A stretch of DNA of 64,000 bases from Streptomyces endocoffeicus (lineage in GTDB: Bacteria > Actinomycetota > Actinomycetes > Streptomycetales > Streptomycetaceae), in the NCBI RefSeq assembly GCF_016741935.1, contig NZ_JAERRG010000008.1, positions 1 through 64,000 on the forward strand, written 5' to 3'. This document shows positions 52,873 to 60,961 of this stretch, piece after piece. The notes beneath the pieces are model-generated. The model was not told the DNA's origin. It was given only the letters and a program-made list of their open reading frames with translations, and did no database searches. Each line of letters opens with the position of its first letter. The stretch's first letter is position 1. The position numbers and the translations under genes are program-made.

Positions 52873-54375
52873 TTGACCCACTCCTCTTCCCTTCCGCAGG
52901 ACCGGCAGCGCCTCGCCGAGAGCCTTCGGGCCGACGCCCTGATGGAAGAGGACGTCGCCTGGAGTCACGAGATCGACGAGGAGCGTGACGGCGACCAGTA
53001 CGACCGCTCCGAGCGTGCCGCTCTGCGGCGTGTGGTGGGGCTGTCCACCGAGCTCGAGGACGTCACCGAGGTCGAGTACCGGCAGCTGCGCCTGGAGCGC
53101 GTGGTGCTGGTCGGCGTATGGACCTCCGGCACGGTGCGGGACGCGGAGAACTCCCTGGCGGAGCTCGCCGCGCTCGCCGAGACCGCCGGCGCCCTGGTGC
53201 TCGACGGCGTGATCCAGCGGCGCAACAAGCCGGATCCCGCCACCTACATCGGCTCCGGCAAGGCCGAGGAACTGCGTGACGTAGTGGTCGAGTCCGGTGC
53301 CGACACCGTGGTCTGCGACGGTGAGCTGAGCCCCGGACAGCTGATCCACCTCGAGGACGTCGTCAAGGTCAAGGTGGTCGACCGGACCGCACTGATCCTC
53401 GACATCTTCGCTCAGCACGCCAAGTCCCGAGAGGGCAAGGCGCAGGTCTCGCTCGCCCAGATGCAGTACATGCTGCCGCGGCTGCGAGGCTGGGGTCAGT
53501 CGCTGTCCCGCCAGATGGGTGGCGGTGGCTCCGGATCCTCGGGCGGCGGTATGGCCACCCGTGGTCCCGGTGAGACCAAGATCGAGACTGACCGGCGCCG
53601 CATCCGCGAGAAGATGGCGAAGATGCGCCGCGAGATCGCCGAGATGAAGACCGGCCGCGACATCAAGCGGCAGGAGCGCCGGCGCCACAAGGTCCCCTCG
53701 GTCGCCATCGCCGGATACACCAACGCGGGCAAGTCCTCGCTGCTCAACCGGCTCACCGGCGCCGGTGTCCTGGTGGAGAACGCGCTGTTCGCCACCCTGG
53801 ACCCGACCGTGCGGCGGGCCGAGACCCCCAGCGGGCGGCTCTACACGCTGGCGGACACCGTCGGATTCGTCCGGCATCTGCCGCACCACCTGGTGGAGGC
53901 GTTCCGCTCCACGATGGAGGAGGTCGGCGACGCCGATCTGATCCTCCATGTGGTGGACGGCTCGCATCCGACGCCGGAGGAGCAGCTGGCCGCCGTGCGC
54001 GAGGTGATCCGCGATGTGGGCGCGGTCGACGTGCCCGAGATCGTCGTGATCAACAAGGCGGACATGGCCGATCCGCTCGTTGTGCAGCGGCTGCTGCGCA
54101 TGGAGCGGCGCGCCATGGCGGTGTCGGCCCGCAGCGGGCTGGGCATCGACGAGCTGATCGCGGTGATCGACGAGGAGCTGCCCCGGCCCCAGGTCGAGAT
54201 CGAGGTGCTGCTGCCGTACACCCACGGCAAGCTCGTCGCGCGCACCCACGCCGAGGGCGAGGTGCTCTCCGAGGAGCACACCCCCGAGGGCACGCTGCTC
54301 AAGGCGCGCGTGCACGAGGAGCTCGCGGCGGAGCTGCGGCGCTTCATCCCGGCCACGGCCGCCGGACAGCGCTAG
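52873..54375 (+). CDS. hflX: GTPase HflX
   Basis: This 500-aa GTPase binds and splits stalled or hibernating ribosomes. The N-terminal HflX domain has GLSTELEDVTEVEYRQLRLE and TYIGSGKAEELRD, followed by a Gly-rich GGGGSGSSGGG loop. The G domain has VAIAGYTNAGKSSLLNRL (G1), LADTVGFVRHLPHHLVEAFR (G3), VVINKADM (G4). TTG at 52873 is chosen because GTAAGGATTC lies just upstream and a conserved THSSSLPQD start follows; in-frame extension upstream is not family-like. Confidence 0.93.
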   Translation: MTHSSSLPQDRQRLAESLRADALMEEDVAWSHEIDEERDGDQYDRSERAALRRVVGLSTELEDVTEVEYRQLRLERVVLVGVWTSGTVRDAENSLAELAALAETAGALVLDGVIQRRNKPDPATYIGSGKAEELRDVVVESGADTVVCDGELSPGQLIHLEDVVKVKVVDRTALILDIFAQHAKSREGKAQVSLAQMQYMLPRLRGWGQSLSRQMGGGGSGSSGGGMATRGPGETKIETDRRRIREKMAKMRREIAEMKTGRDIKRQERRRHKVPSVAIAGYTNAGKSSLLNRLTGAGVLVENALFATLDPTVRRAETPSGRLYTLADTVGFVRHLPHHLVEAFRSTMEEVGDADLILHVVDGSHPTPEEQLAAVREVIRDVGAVDVPEIVVINKADMADPLVVQRLLRMERRAMAVSARSGLGIDELIAVIDEELPRPQVEIEVLLPYTHGKLVARTHAEGEVLSEEHTPEGTLLKARVHEELAAELRRFIPATAAGQR

Positions 54376-54423
54376 TCAGCTCGTCACACCGGCCGCACCG
54401 CGTCGGCTACGACATCTGCACGA

Positions 54424-54459
54424 CGAGGGCCCGCCCCGGATTTCCGGGGCGGGCCCTCG
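54424..54459. terminator. Bidirectional terminator between hflX and the protease gene
   Basis: A 17-bp stem (54424-54440 with 54443-54459) of sequence CGAGGGCCCGCCCCGGA and its complement stands between the convergent genes. Confidence 0.85.
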
Positions 54460-54501
54460 CCATGGGATGGATCGCTGCCTGACGGCTACCGGCTCAGCAG
54501 G

Positions 54502-55677
54502 TCACTGGTTCGCGAACTTCTTGCTGACCGAGTTGTAGACGCCCTTCGCCTCGGGGCCCAGATGCGGGCCCGCCAGCCAGGCCGCGTTGGACGGGCCGAT
54601 CGAGGTGTTGGACACCAGCGCCGGCTTGCCGTCCGCGCCGTTGGCGACCCAGCCACCGCCGGAGGAGCCCGCGGTCATGGTGCAGCCGATGCGGTACATC
54701 GTCGGCTGCTTGGCGTCCAGGGAGAGCCGGCCCGGCTTGTCCGCGCACTGGTTCATCTTCTGGCCGTCGAACGGCGGGGCGGCCGGGTAGCCGGTGGCCG
54801 TGATCTCGTCGATGGACTTCACCGCCGGGGCGTTGAAGTCGACCGGCAGCGCGCCGCCCACCGTCTCCTCGAGCGACTTGCCGCCGCTGACCTCCGGCTT
54901 CACATGCATCACCGCGAAGTCGTACGGAGCGCCCTTACCGCCCACGGCCGCGCCGTTGTCGATCCACTGCGAGGAGGTCTGCGCCCAGTCGGCCCACCAG
55001 ACACCCTTGGGAGCCAGCTCCTCCTTGGTGGCGTTCTCCAGCTCGGCCTGCGACTTGCCCGCGTCGTTGTAGGAGGGCACGAACATCAGGTTCTTGTACC
55101 AGCCGCCACCCTTGCCCGCGTGGACGCAGTGGCCCGCCGTCCACACCAGGTTGGACTTGCCGGGATGCGCCGGGTCCTCGACCACCGTCGCGGAGCAGAC
55201 CATCGAGCCCTCGGGGCCGTCGAAGAAGACCTTGCCCGCGTAGGGGACGTTGGAGCTGTACGGGCTGGTGACCTCCTTGGCCGGGACGGGCTGCGGATCG
55301 GGGTCGGTCACACCCTGGTCGTCCGCGATGTCGCTGTCGTCCACCGGCTTGTCGGGCTCCTGCGCGTCGCGCATCCGGTCCGGCTTCCACAGGCCCTTGA
55401 TGATCGGGTTGATGAAGTCACCGGCCTCACGCAGCCAGTCGTCCTTGTCCCACTTGTTCCAGGCGCCGTTCTTCCACTGGTCCAGATCGATGCCGAGGTT
55501 CTTCAACTTGTCGTTGAGGTTGTCGGGCAGCTTGATGTCGTCCACGCCCTGCTGCTCCGACGACGCGGTCGGCTTGGCGTCGGTGTTGTCGTCCGAGGAG
55601 CCGCACGCGGTGGCGGTGAGCGCCAGAACCGAGGCTATGGCGGCCACGGCCAGTGCGGGTCGGCGTTTGGATGGCAT
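54502..55677 (-). CDS. Trypsin-like serine protease lipoprotein
   Basis: This 391-aa lipoprotein has a signal peptide ending LTATAC-GSS (lipobox). A chymotrypsin-like domain (about 145-385) carries the triad: His in LVWTAGHCVHAG, Asp in PYDFAVMHV and Ser in TAGSSGGGWV. An acidic spacer (about 30-140) precedes it. ATG at 55677 has GGGGGAG about 7 nt upstream. It probably acts on the cell surface; no substrate can be named. Confidence 0.9.
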   Translation of the reverse strand: MPSKRRPALAVAAIASVLALTATACGSSDDNTDAKPTASSEQQGVDDIKLPDNLNDKLKNLGIDLDQWKNGAWNKWDKDDWLREAGDFINPIIKGLWKPDRMRDAQEPDKPVDDSDIADDQGVTDPDPQPVPAKEVTSPYSSNVPYAGKVFFDGPEGSMVCSATVVEDPAHPGKSNLVWTAGHCVHAGKGGGWYKNLMFVPSYNDAGKSQAELENATKEELAPKGVWWADWAQTSSQWIDNGAAVGGKGAPYDFAVMHVKPEVSGGKSLEETVGGALPVDFNAPAVKSIDEITATGYPAAPPFDGQKMNQCADKPGRLSLDAKQPTMYRIGCTMTAGSSGGGWVANGADGKPALVSNTSIGPSNAAWLAGPHLGPEAKGVYNSVSKKFANQ

Positions 55678-55913
55678 GGGCGGGACTCCCCCTGAGGTTC
55701 TGAGCTGCTCTACGGCCTGTGTGGAATTGTCATGCACCGCCCCGGCAATGGGGTGGTATCCCACTATGCCGGTGCCGCCTACGACGGCTGCGAGCGGGTC
55801 CTTGGTTCCCGGCCGCAAGGATCTTCGCCCAGCCCGTGATCCAGAGCGTCACGCGTCGTTGGTACGTACGGGGGACAGCCGGAGGGTGTTCAGCAGCAGG
55901 AGGACCGAGACGC

Positions 55914-57470
55914 GTGGCCGTGACCCAGCTCCCGCCGATGGCCCTGGCCGCCGTCTCCGACGACGACGGCGCCGCCCAGGGCATTCTGCGACGCCAGGCG
56001 CTGCGTGAGTCCGCCGCCCGCACCTACGCCCGGGCGCTGCCCATCGTTCCGGTGCGCGCCCGGGGGATGACGGTCGAAGGGGCCGACGGCCGCCGCTATC
56101 TCGACTGCCTCTCCGGGGCCGGGGCGCTGGCCCTGGGGCACAACCACCCGGTGGTGCTGGACGCGATCCGGGCCGTCCTGGACGCGGAGGCGCCGCTGCA
56201 GGTCCTGGACCTGGCCACACCGGTCAAGGACGCCTTCACGGACGAGCTGTTCGCCACTCTGCCGTCCGGACTCGCCGCCCGCGCGCGGGTGCGGTTCTGC
56301 GGGCCGGCGGGCACGGACGCGGTCGAGGCCGCGCTCAAGCTGGTACGGACCGCCACCGGGCGCGACGGCCTGCTCGCCTTCTCCGGGGCCTACCACGGCA
56401 TGACCGCCGGAGCCCTTGCCGCCTCCGGCGGCGCCCCGTCGTCCGGAGTGACCCGGCTGCCCTATCCATATGACTACCGCTGCCCATTCGGGGTCGGCGG
56501 GGAGCACGGCGCCGAACTCTCCGCGCGCTGGACGGAGAAGCTCCTCGACGACCCGAAGGGCGGGGTGACCGATCCGGCCGGGATGATCCTCGAACCCGTA
56601 CAGGGCGAGGGCGGGGTGATCCCGGCCCCGGACGGCTGGCTGCGCCGGATGCGCGACATCACCGCGGCCCGCTCCATCCCACTCATCGCGGACGAGGTCC
56701 AGACCGGCGTCGGGCGCACCGGGGCCCTCTGGGCGGTCGACCACAGCGGGGTGGTGCCCGATGTGATGGTGCTGTCGAAGGCAATCGGCGGTGGCCTGCC
56801 GCTGGCCGCCGTGGTCTACCGCGAGGACCTCGACGTCTGGCCCCCCGGAGCCCACGCGGGCACCTTCCGCGGCAACCAGCTGGCGATGGCCGCGGGCGCC
56901 GCGACCCTCGCCTACGTCCGCGAGAACAACCTCGCCGAACGCGCGGCAACCGTCGGCGCCCGGATGCTGGACCGGCTGCGCCAATTCGCCACCGGGCGCG
57001 CGTGGATCGGAGACGTACGCGGCCGCGGACTCATGATCGGCTTGGAGCTGGTGGCCCCGGATGCGGGGTCTGGTGCCAGCGGGGTGAACCCGGGTGAGGG
57101 AGCCCGCCGGGTAGGCCCTCACGGCGAGAGTGCGGGCGCTCAAGGCGACGGTTTGGGCGCGGAGTTGGGCGGGGGAGCCTGGTACGCCGGTGCCACGCGT
57201 ACGGGGGCTCCACCCGCCGATCCCGCGCTCGCGGCGGCCGTTCAGCAGGAGTGCCTGCGGCGCGGGCTCATCGTCGAACTCGGTGGGCGCCACAGCGCGG
57301 TGATCCGCCTTCTTCCTCCGCTCACCATCACCGATGAGCAGACAGAGGCCGTCCTCGACCGGCTCACCGACGCCCTGGACGCGGCGGTCCGCACCACCGG
57401 AACCCGCTCCCGCGAACTCCCTCCCACCGCTGCCCCATTCGTCCCGCCGCTCGCCGGAGACCACCGGTGA
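55914..57470 (+). CDS. Class III PLP aminotransferase (diaminobutyrate-2-oxoglutarate type) of siderophore cluster
   Basis: This 518-aa aminotransferase has the family stretches YLDCLSGAGALALGHNHP, FSGAYHGMTAGALA, ILEPVQGEGGVIPAPDGWLR, DEVQTGVGRTG and the PLP Lys in VMVLSKAIGGGLPLAA. It resembles diaminobutyrate aminotransferases (Dat) that supply diamine precursors to NIS siderophores. No paired decarboxylase is present. A low-complexity Gly-rich insert of about 55 residues lies near 380-435. GTG at 55914 has AGGAGG about 9 nt upstream. Confidence 0.85.
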   Translation: MAVTQLPPMALAAVSDDDGAAQGILRRQALRESAARTYARALPIVPVRARGMTVEGADGRRYLDCLSGAGALALGHNHPVVLDAIRAVLDAEAPLQVLDLATPVKDAFTDELFATLPSGLAARARVRFCGPAGTDAVEAALKLVRTATGRDGLLAFSGAYHGMTAGALAASGGAPSSGVTRLPYPYDYRCPFGVGGEHGAELSARWTEKLLDDPKGGVTDPAGMILEPVQGEGGVIPAPDGWLRRMRDITAARSIPLIADEVQTGVGRTGALWAVDHSGVVPDVMVLSKAIGGGLPLAAVVYREDLDVWPPGAHAGTFRGNQLAMAAGAATLAYVRENNLAERAATVGARMLDRLRQFATGRAWIGDVRGRGLMIGLELVAPDAGSGASGVNPGEGARRVGPHGESAGAQGDGLGAELGGGAWYAGATRTGAPPADPALAAAVQQECLRRGLIVELGGRHSAVIRLLPPLTITDEQTEAVLDRLTDALDAAVRTTGTRSRELPPTAAPFVPPLAGDHR

Positions 57471-57596
57471 CGCGCCCCGCACCGTACGACCGCACCGCCA
57501 TCGCACCACCGAAGGAGGCAGGCGCCGGGCCCAGGACATGAACGCCGTGATGCCCGCGCCGCACCCACCATGCCGCACACCTCTGGGGGAGCGCCC

Positions 57597-59945
57597 TTGT
57601 CTCCCGAACCGCAGCCCGTGCCCGGCGCCCTGACCGACCCCGACGATTCCGCCCGCCCCGGCCCCCCACCGCACCTCCCACAGCCGCCCCACACAGCACC
57701 TCCCCCGGCCGAGGCGGCAAGACCGCCCGCTCCACCCTCGGCGGTCTCGACGGTCAGGGCGCCGTCCACCGCCATGGCGGCCGCCGGCGACCAGACGGCG
57801 CCCCCAGCACCGCCATCGCCCCCAACGGCGGCGCCACCGTCCCCAGCACCCGTACCACCGGCCCCGGCGGCGTCGCCCGCCATGGCGCCGCTCAGCAGCG
57901 TGGCGGGAGCGGGAACGGGAACCGGAACGGGAGTACCCCAGCCGCCCGCTCCGGAGCCGCCGCCCGCTCCGGAGCCGCCGCCCGCTCCGGAGCCGTCGGC
58001 GGAGGAGTCGCCCGCGCCGCGGCTGTCCGCTCAGGGGCCGCCCCTCGCCGTGGCGGCCGTGCCCCGGCAGCACCGCGACAGCCATGAGGCGTCGCCAGAC
58101 AACCGCACCCGCGAGGCCGGCGCCCGCGAGGTCGGCGCGGATCCGCTCGACGACCCCGACCCGCAGATCGTGGCCGACGCCGCAGCCGTCGACAACCTGC
58201 TGCGCTGCTGGGTGCGCGAGAGCGGCCTCGTGCGCCCCGACGGGGACACCCTGCGCATTCCCCTCAACGCCAGCGGAACCGTCCTCATCGTCCCGGTGCG
58301 CTATTGGTCGCCCACCGGCTGGCACCGCTTCGGTCCGCCGCTGCTGGAACACGGCCCCCATGACGCGCCCGCTGTCGGCGCCGTCACCCTCGCGGCCCTG
58401 CTCAGCCGCGAGGCGACGTACAGCGCGCGGCGGGACGACCCTGACGCGGACGCCACCGAACTCGTCGGCCGTGTCGCGGACTCCGTACGGCGCACCGCCC
58501 TCTTCCTCACCCTCCGCCGGGCCACACCCGCCGATCCGAGCACGAGCACCCCATTCCTCAGCGCGGAACAGTCCCTCCTCTTCGGTCACCCCCTGCATCC
58601 CACGCCGAAGAGCCGCGAGGGCCTCTCCGACTCCGAATCCACCGTCTGCTCACCGGAAACGCGTGGCTCCTTCCCCCTTCACTGGATCGCGGTCGGCCGG
58701 TCCGCGCTGGCTTGCGAGTCGGCCTGGACGGAGCGCGGCCGGACCGTGCCCGCGGAACGGCTCGCCCTCTCCCTGGCGGGCAGCGGCCTCCAACTGCCCA
58801 CCGGAACCGTGCCCTTGCCCCTGCATCCCTGGCAGGCTCGCGAGATCCGGCACCGTCCGGAGGTCGCCGCGCTCTTCGACGCCGGCCTGCTGCACGACCT
58901 CGGGCCGTCCGGTGGGCCCTGGCACCCCACTTCCTCGGTCCGTACCGTCTACCGGCCCGGCGCTCCCGCCATGCTGAAACTCTCCCTCGGTCTGCGGATC
59001 ACCAACTCCCGTCGTGAGAACCTCCGTAAGGAACTCCGCCGCGGTGTCGAGGTGCACCGGCTGCTCCGCAGCGGACTGGCCGAGCAGTGGCGGGCGGCCT
59101 TCCCCGGCTTCCCGGGCTTCGACATCGTCCGGGATCCGGCCTGGCTCGCCGTCGACGGACCGGATGGCGAGCCCCTGACCGGCCTCGACGTCGTCATCCG
59201 GCACAACCCGTTCGGCCCCGGCGACGACGCCGTCTGCGTCGCCGGACTCCTCGCGCCGCGCCCCTGGCCCGGACAGCCCGTGATGCGCTCCCGGCTCGCC
59301 CACCTCGTCGCCCGGCTCGCCGCTCGAACCGGCCGTTCCACCGCGGCCGCCGGCACGGAGTGGTTCCTGCGCTATCTGCACACGGTTGTACGCCCCCTGC
59401 TCTGGTTGGACGGAGAGGCCGGCATCGCGCTCGAGGCGCACCAGCAGAACACCCTGGTGCTGCTGGACCCCGATGGCTGGCCGGTCGGTGGCCGCTACCG
59501 GGACAACCAGGGCTACTACTTCCGCGCGTCCCGGCACGCCGAACTCCAGCGTCGGCTGCCCGGTATCGGCGGCCGCAGCGACACCTTCGTCTCCGACGAC
59601 GTCACCGACGAGCGGTTCGCCTACTACCTGGGTGTCAACAACGTCCTCGGACTGATCGGCGCCTTCGGATCCCAGCGACTCGTCGACGAGCGCGTCCTGC
59701 TGGCCGCGTTCCGCCGCTTCCTCGCCGAGGCCGCGTCCGGCCCCGCCAGAACCCGCTCACCGCTCCCCGCCCGGCTCCTGGAGACACCCACCCTGCGCTG
59801 CAAGGCCAATCTGCTCACGCGGCTGCGCGGCCTGGACGAACTCGTGGGACCGGTGGACACCCAGTCCGTCTATGTGACCATCCCCAACCCTCTTTCCATG
59901 TCTGTCTCGCCTTCCGGCTCCACCGCTGTCATCCCCATGGCTTGA
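57597..59945 (+). CDS. IucA/IucC family NIS siderophore synthetase
   Basis: This about 782-aa synthetase condenses a carboxylate such as citrate with an amine or alcohol in siderophore assembly. Family motifs are SLLFGHPLHPTPKSREGL, LHPWQAREI, TNSRRENLRKELRRG, IALEAHQQNTLVLL and RDNQGYYFRAS, ending with a FhuF-like C-terminal domain. The first about 190 residues are Pro/Ala-rich and unlike the family, with many cca/gca codons. TTG at 57597 has GGGGGAG 5 nt upstream; ATG at 57570 or a start inside the Pro-rich part are alternatives. Confidence 0.85.
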   Translation: MSPEPQPVPGALTDPDDSARPGPPPHLPQPPHTAPPPAEAARPPAPPSAVSTVRAPSTAMAAAGDQTAPPAPPSPPTAAPPSPAPVPPAPAASPAMAPLSSVAGAGTGTGTGVPQPPAPEPPPAPEPPPAPEPSAEESPAPRLSAQGPPLAVAAVPRQHRDSHEASPDNRTREAGAREVGADPLDDPDPQIVADAAAVDNLLRCWVRESGLVRPDGDTLRIPLNASGTVLIVPVRYWSPTGWHRFGPPLLEHGPHDAPAVGAVTLAALLSREATYSARRDDPDADATELVGRVADSVRRTALFLTLRRATPADPSTSTPFLSAEQSLLFGHPLHPTPKSREGLSDSESTVCSPETRGSFPLHWIAVGRSALACESAWTERGRTVPAERLALSLAGSGLQLPTGTVPLPLHPWQAREIRHRPEVAALFDAGLLHDLGPSGGPWHPTSSVRTVYRPGAPAMLKLSLGLRITNSRRENLRKELRRGVEVHRLLRSGLAEQWRAAFPGFPGFDIVRDPAWLAVDGPDGEPLTGLDVVIRHNPFGPGDDAVCVAGLLAPRPWPGQPVMRSRLAHLVARLAARTGRSTAAAGTEWFLRYLHTVVRPLLWLDGEAGIALEAHQQNTLVLLDPDGWPVGGRYRDNQGYYFRASRHAELQRRLPGIGGRSDTFVSDDVTDERFAYYLGVNNVLGLIGAFGSQRLVDERVLLAAFRRFLAEAASGPARTRSPLPARLLETPTLRCKANLLTRLRGLDELVGPVDTQSVYVTIPNPLSMSVSPSGSTAVIPMA
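57942..57995 (+). repeat. Three 18-bp tandem repeats in the synthetase gene
   Basis: CCGCCCGCTCCGGAGCCG is repeated three times without change (57942-57959, 57960-57977, 57978-57995), encoding a Pro-Ala-Pro-Glu-Pro type linker. Confidence 0.9.
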
Positions 59946-60022
59946 CTCCGCGACCCGCGATCACGCCCCTCACCCCCACGTCCCTCTCGACGTGCCCAGA
60001 CCCCTGAGAGGAGAGCATCGCC

Positions 60023-60721
60023 GTGCCGCACACCGACTCCAGTACGAACTCCAGCACCGACGACACCATCGACATGCGGCTGCGCCAGGAAGAGGACATC
60101 GCACGACTCAGCGACCTGGACTCCGTCCGACCGGAGGCCGATGGCCGGCCGGATCTGCTCGACCACATCGTCGAATGGGGGCCCACCAACACCCCGTTGG
60201 GCACCTTCCAGCTCGTCCCCGTCCGTATCGGGCGCGATCTGCGGCTCATCGCCCAATGGATGAACGACCCGTCCGTGGCCGCCTTCTGGGAGCTCGACGG
60301 CCCCGAGGAGGCCACCGCGAGCCATCTCGGTGACCAACTCGACGGCGATGGGCGCAGCGTGCCCTGTCTGGGCGTCCTGGACGGCGCGCCGATGAGCTAT
60401 TGGGAGGTGTACCGCGCCGATCTGGACCCGCTCGCGCGGTACTACCCGGCGCGGCCGCACGACACGGGTATCCACCTGCTCATCGGCCGGGTCAGCGATC
60501 GCGGCCGTGGCCTGGGGACGACCCTGCTCCGCGCGGCCGCCGACCTCGTCCTCGAGCACCGTCGGTCCTGCACCCGGGTCGTGGCCGAACCGGATCTCCG
60601 CAACACCCCCTCCGTGGCCGCCTTCCTCGGCGCCGGTTTCCGCTTCTCCGCGGAAGTCGAACTCCCCGGCAAACGCGCCGCGCTGATGCTGCGCGACCGT
60701 GCCCTGCGACACGTCCTGTGA
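60023..60721 (+). CDS. GNAT acyltransferase (AlcB/IucB-like) of siderophore cluster
   Basis: This 232-aa acyltransferase has the siderophore-type GNAT stretches FQLVPVRIGRDLRLIAQWMN, YWEVYRADLDPLARYY, HLLIGRVSDRGRGLGTTLLR and a FLGAGFRFSAEVELPGKR stretch. Family members N-acylate hydroxylated diamines in hydroxamate siderophore routes. GTG at 60023 follows GAGAGGAGAG. It is the last gene of the three-gene cluster, 77 bp after the synthetase; no N-hydroxylase is in the window. Confidence 0.87.
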   Translation: MPHTDSSTNSSTDDTIDMRLRQEEDIARLSDLDSVRPEADGRPDLLDHIVEWGPTNTPLGTFQLVPVRIGRDLRLIAQWMNDPSVAAFWELDGPEEATASHLGDQLDGDGRSVPCLGVLDGAPMSYWEVYRADLDPLARYYPARPHDTGIHLLIGRVSDRGRGLGTTLLRAAADLVLEHRRSCTRVVAEPDLRNTPSVAAFLGAGFRFSAEVELPGKRAALMLRDRALRHVL

Positions 60722-60810
60722 GCCTCCGCAACCATCCGTGCCCCCCGGTGATCCATCCGCCTCGATGCGAGATTCCACTGTTGATACACCGCTCGCCCGG
60801 TCCCGGTTCC

Positions 60811-60858
60811 CACGCACCGCGGCTGCGCCCGTGCCACGCACCGCGGCTCCGCCCGTGC
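60811..60858 (+). repeat. 24-bp tandem repeat between GNAT and DinG genes
   Basis: CACGCACCGCGGCTGCGCCCGTGC repeats once (60811-60834, 60835-60858) with one mismatch in the 240-bp intergenic region. No gene is seen in that region. Confidence 0.85.
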
Positions 60859-60961
60859 CACGAAGCGAAGATCCGCCCGAACCCCGCCCCGGCCGAAACC
60901 GTCCGTCACCGACCACACCGACAGGAGTGATGTCGGTGCCGCCCCTTAGGCTGGCAGCCCT

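Noticed and set aside
55678..55913. Iron-regulated (DmdR/IdeR) box before the siderophore cluster
   Set aside because: No TTAGGTTAGGCTCACCTAA-like palindrome is visible here or between the cluster genes.
57539..57634. 31-codon ATG frame before the siderophore synthetase
   Set aside because: The AAGGAGG at 57513-57519 is about 19 nt away, too far; the frame overlaps the synthetase in another phase and has no recognisable features.
60722..60961. SOS box controlling the DinG-type gene
   Set aside because: An inverted repeat CACCGAC...GTCGGTG lies upstream but does not match the GAAC-N4-GTTC pattern.
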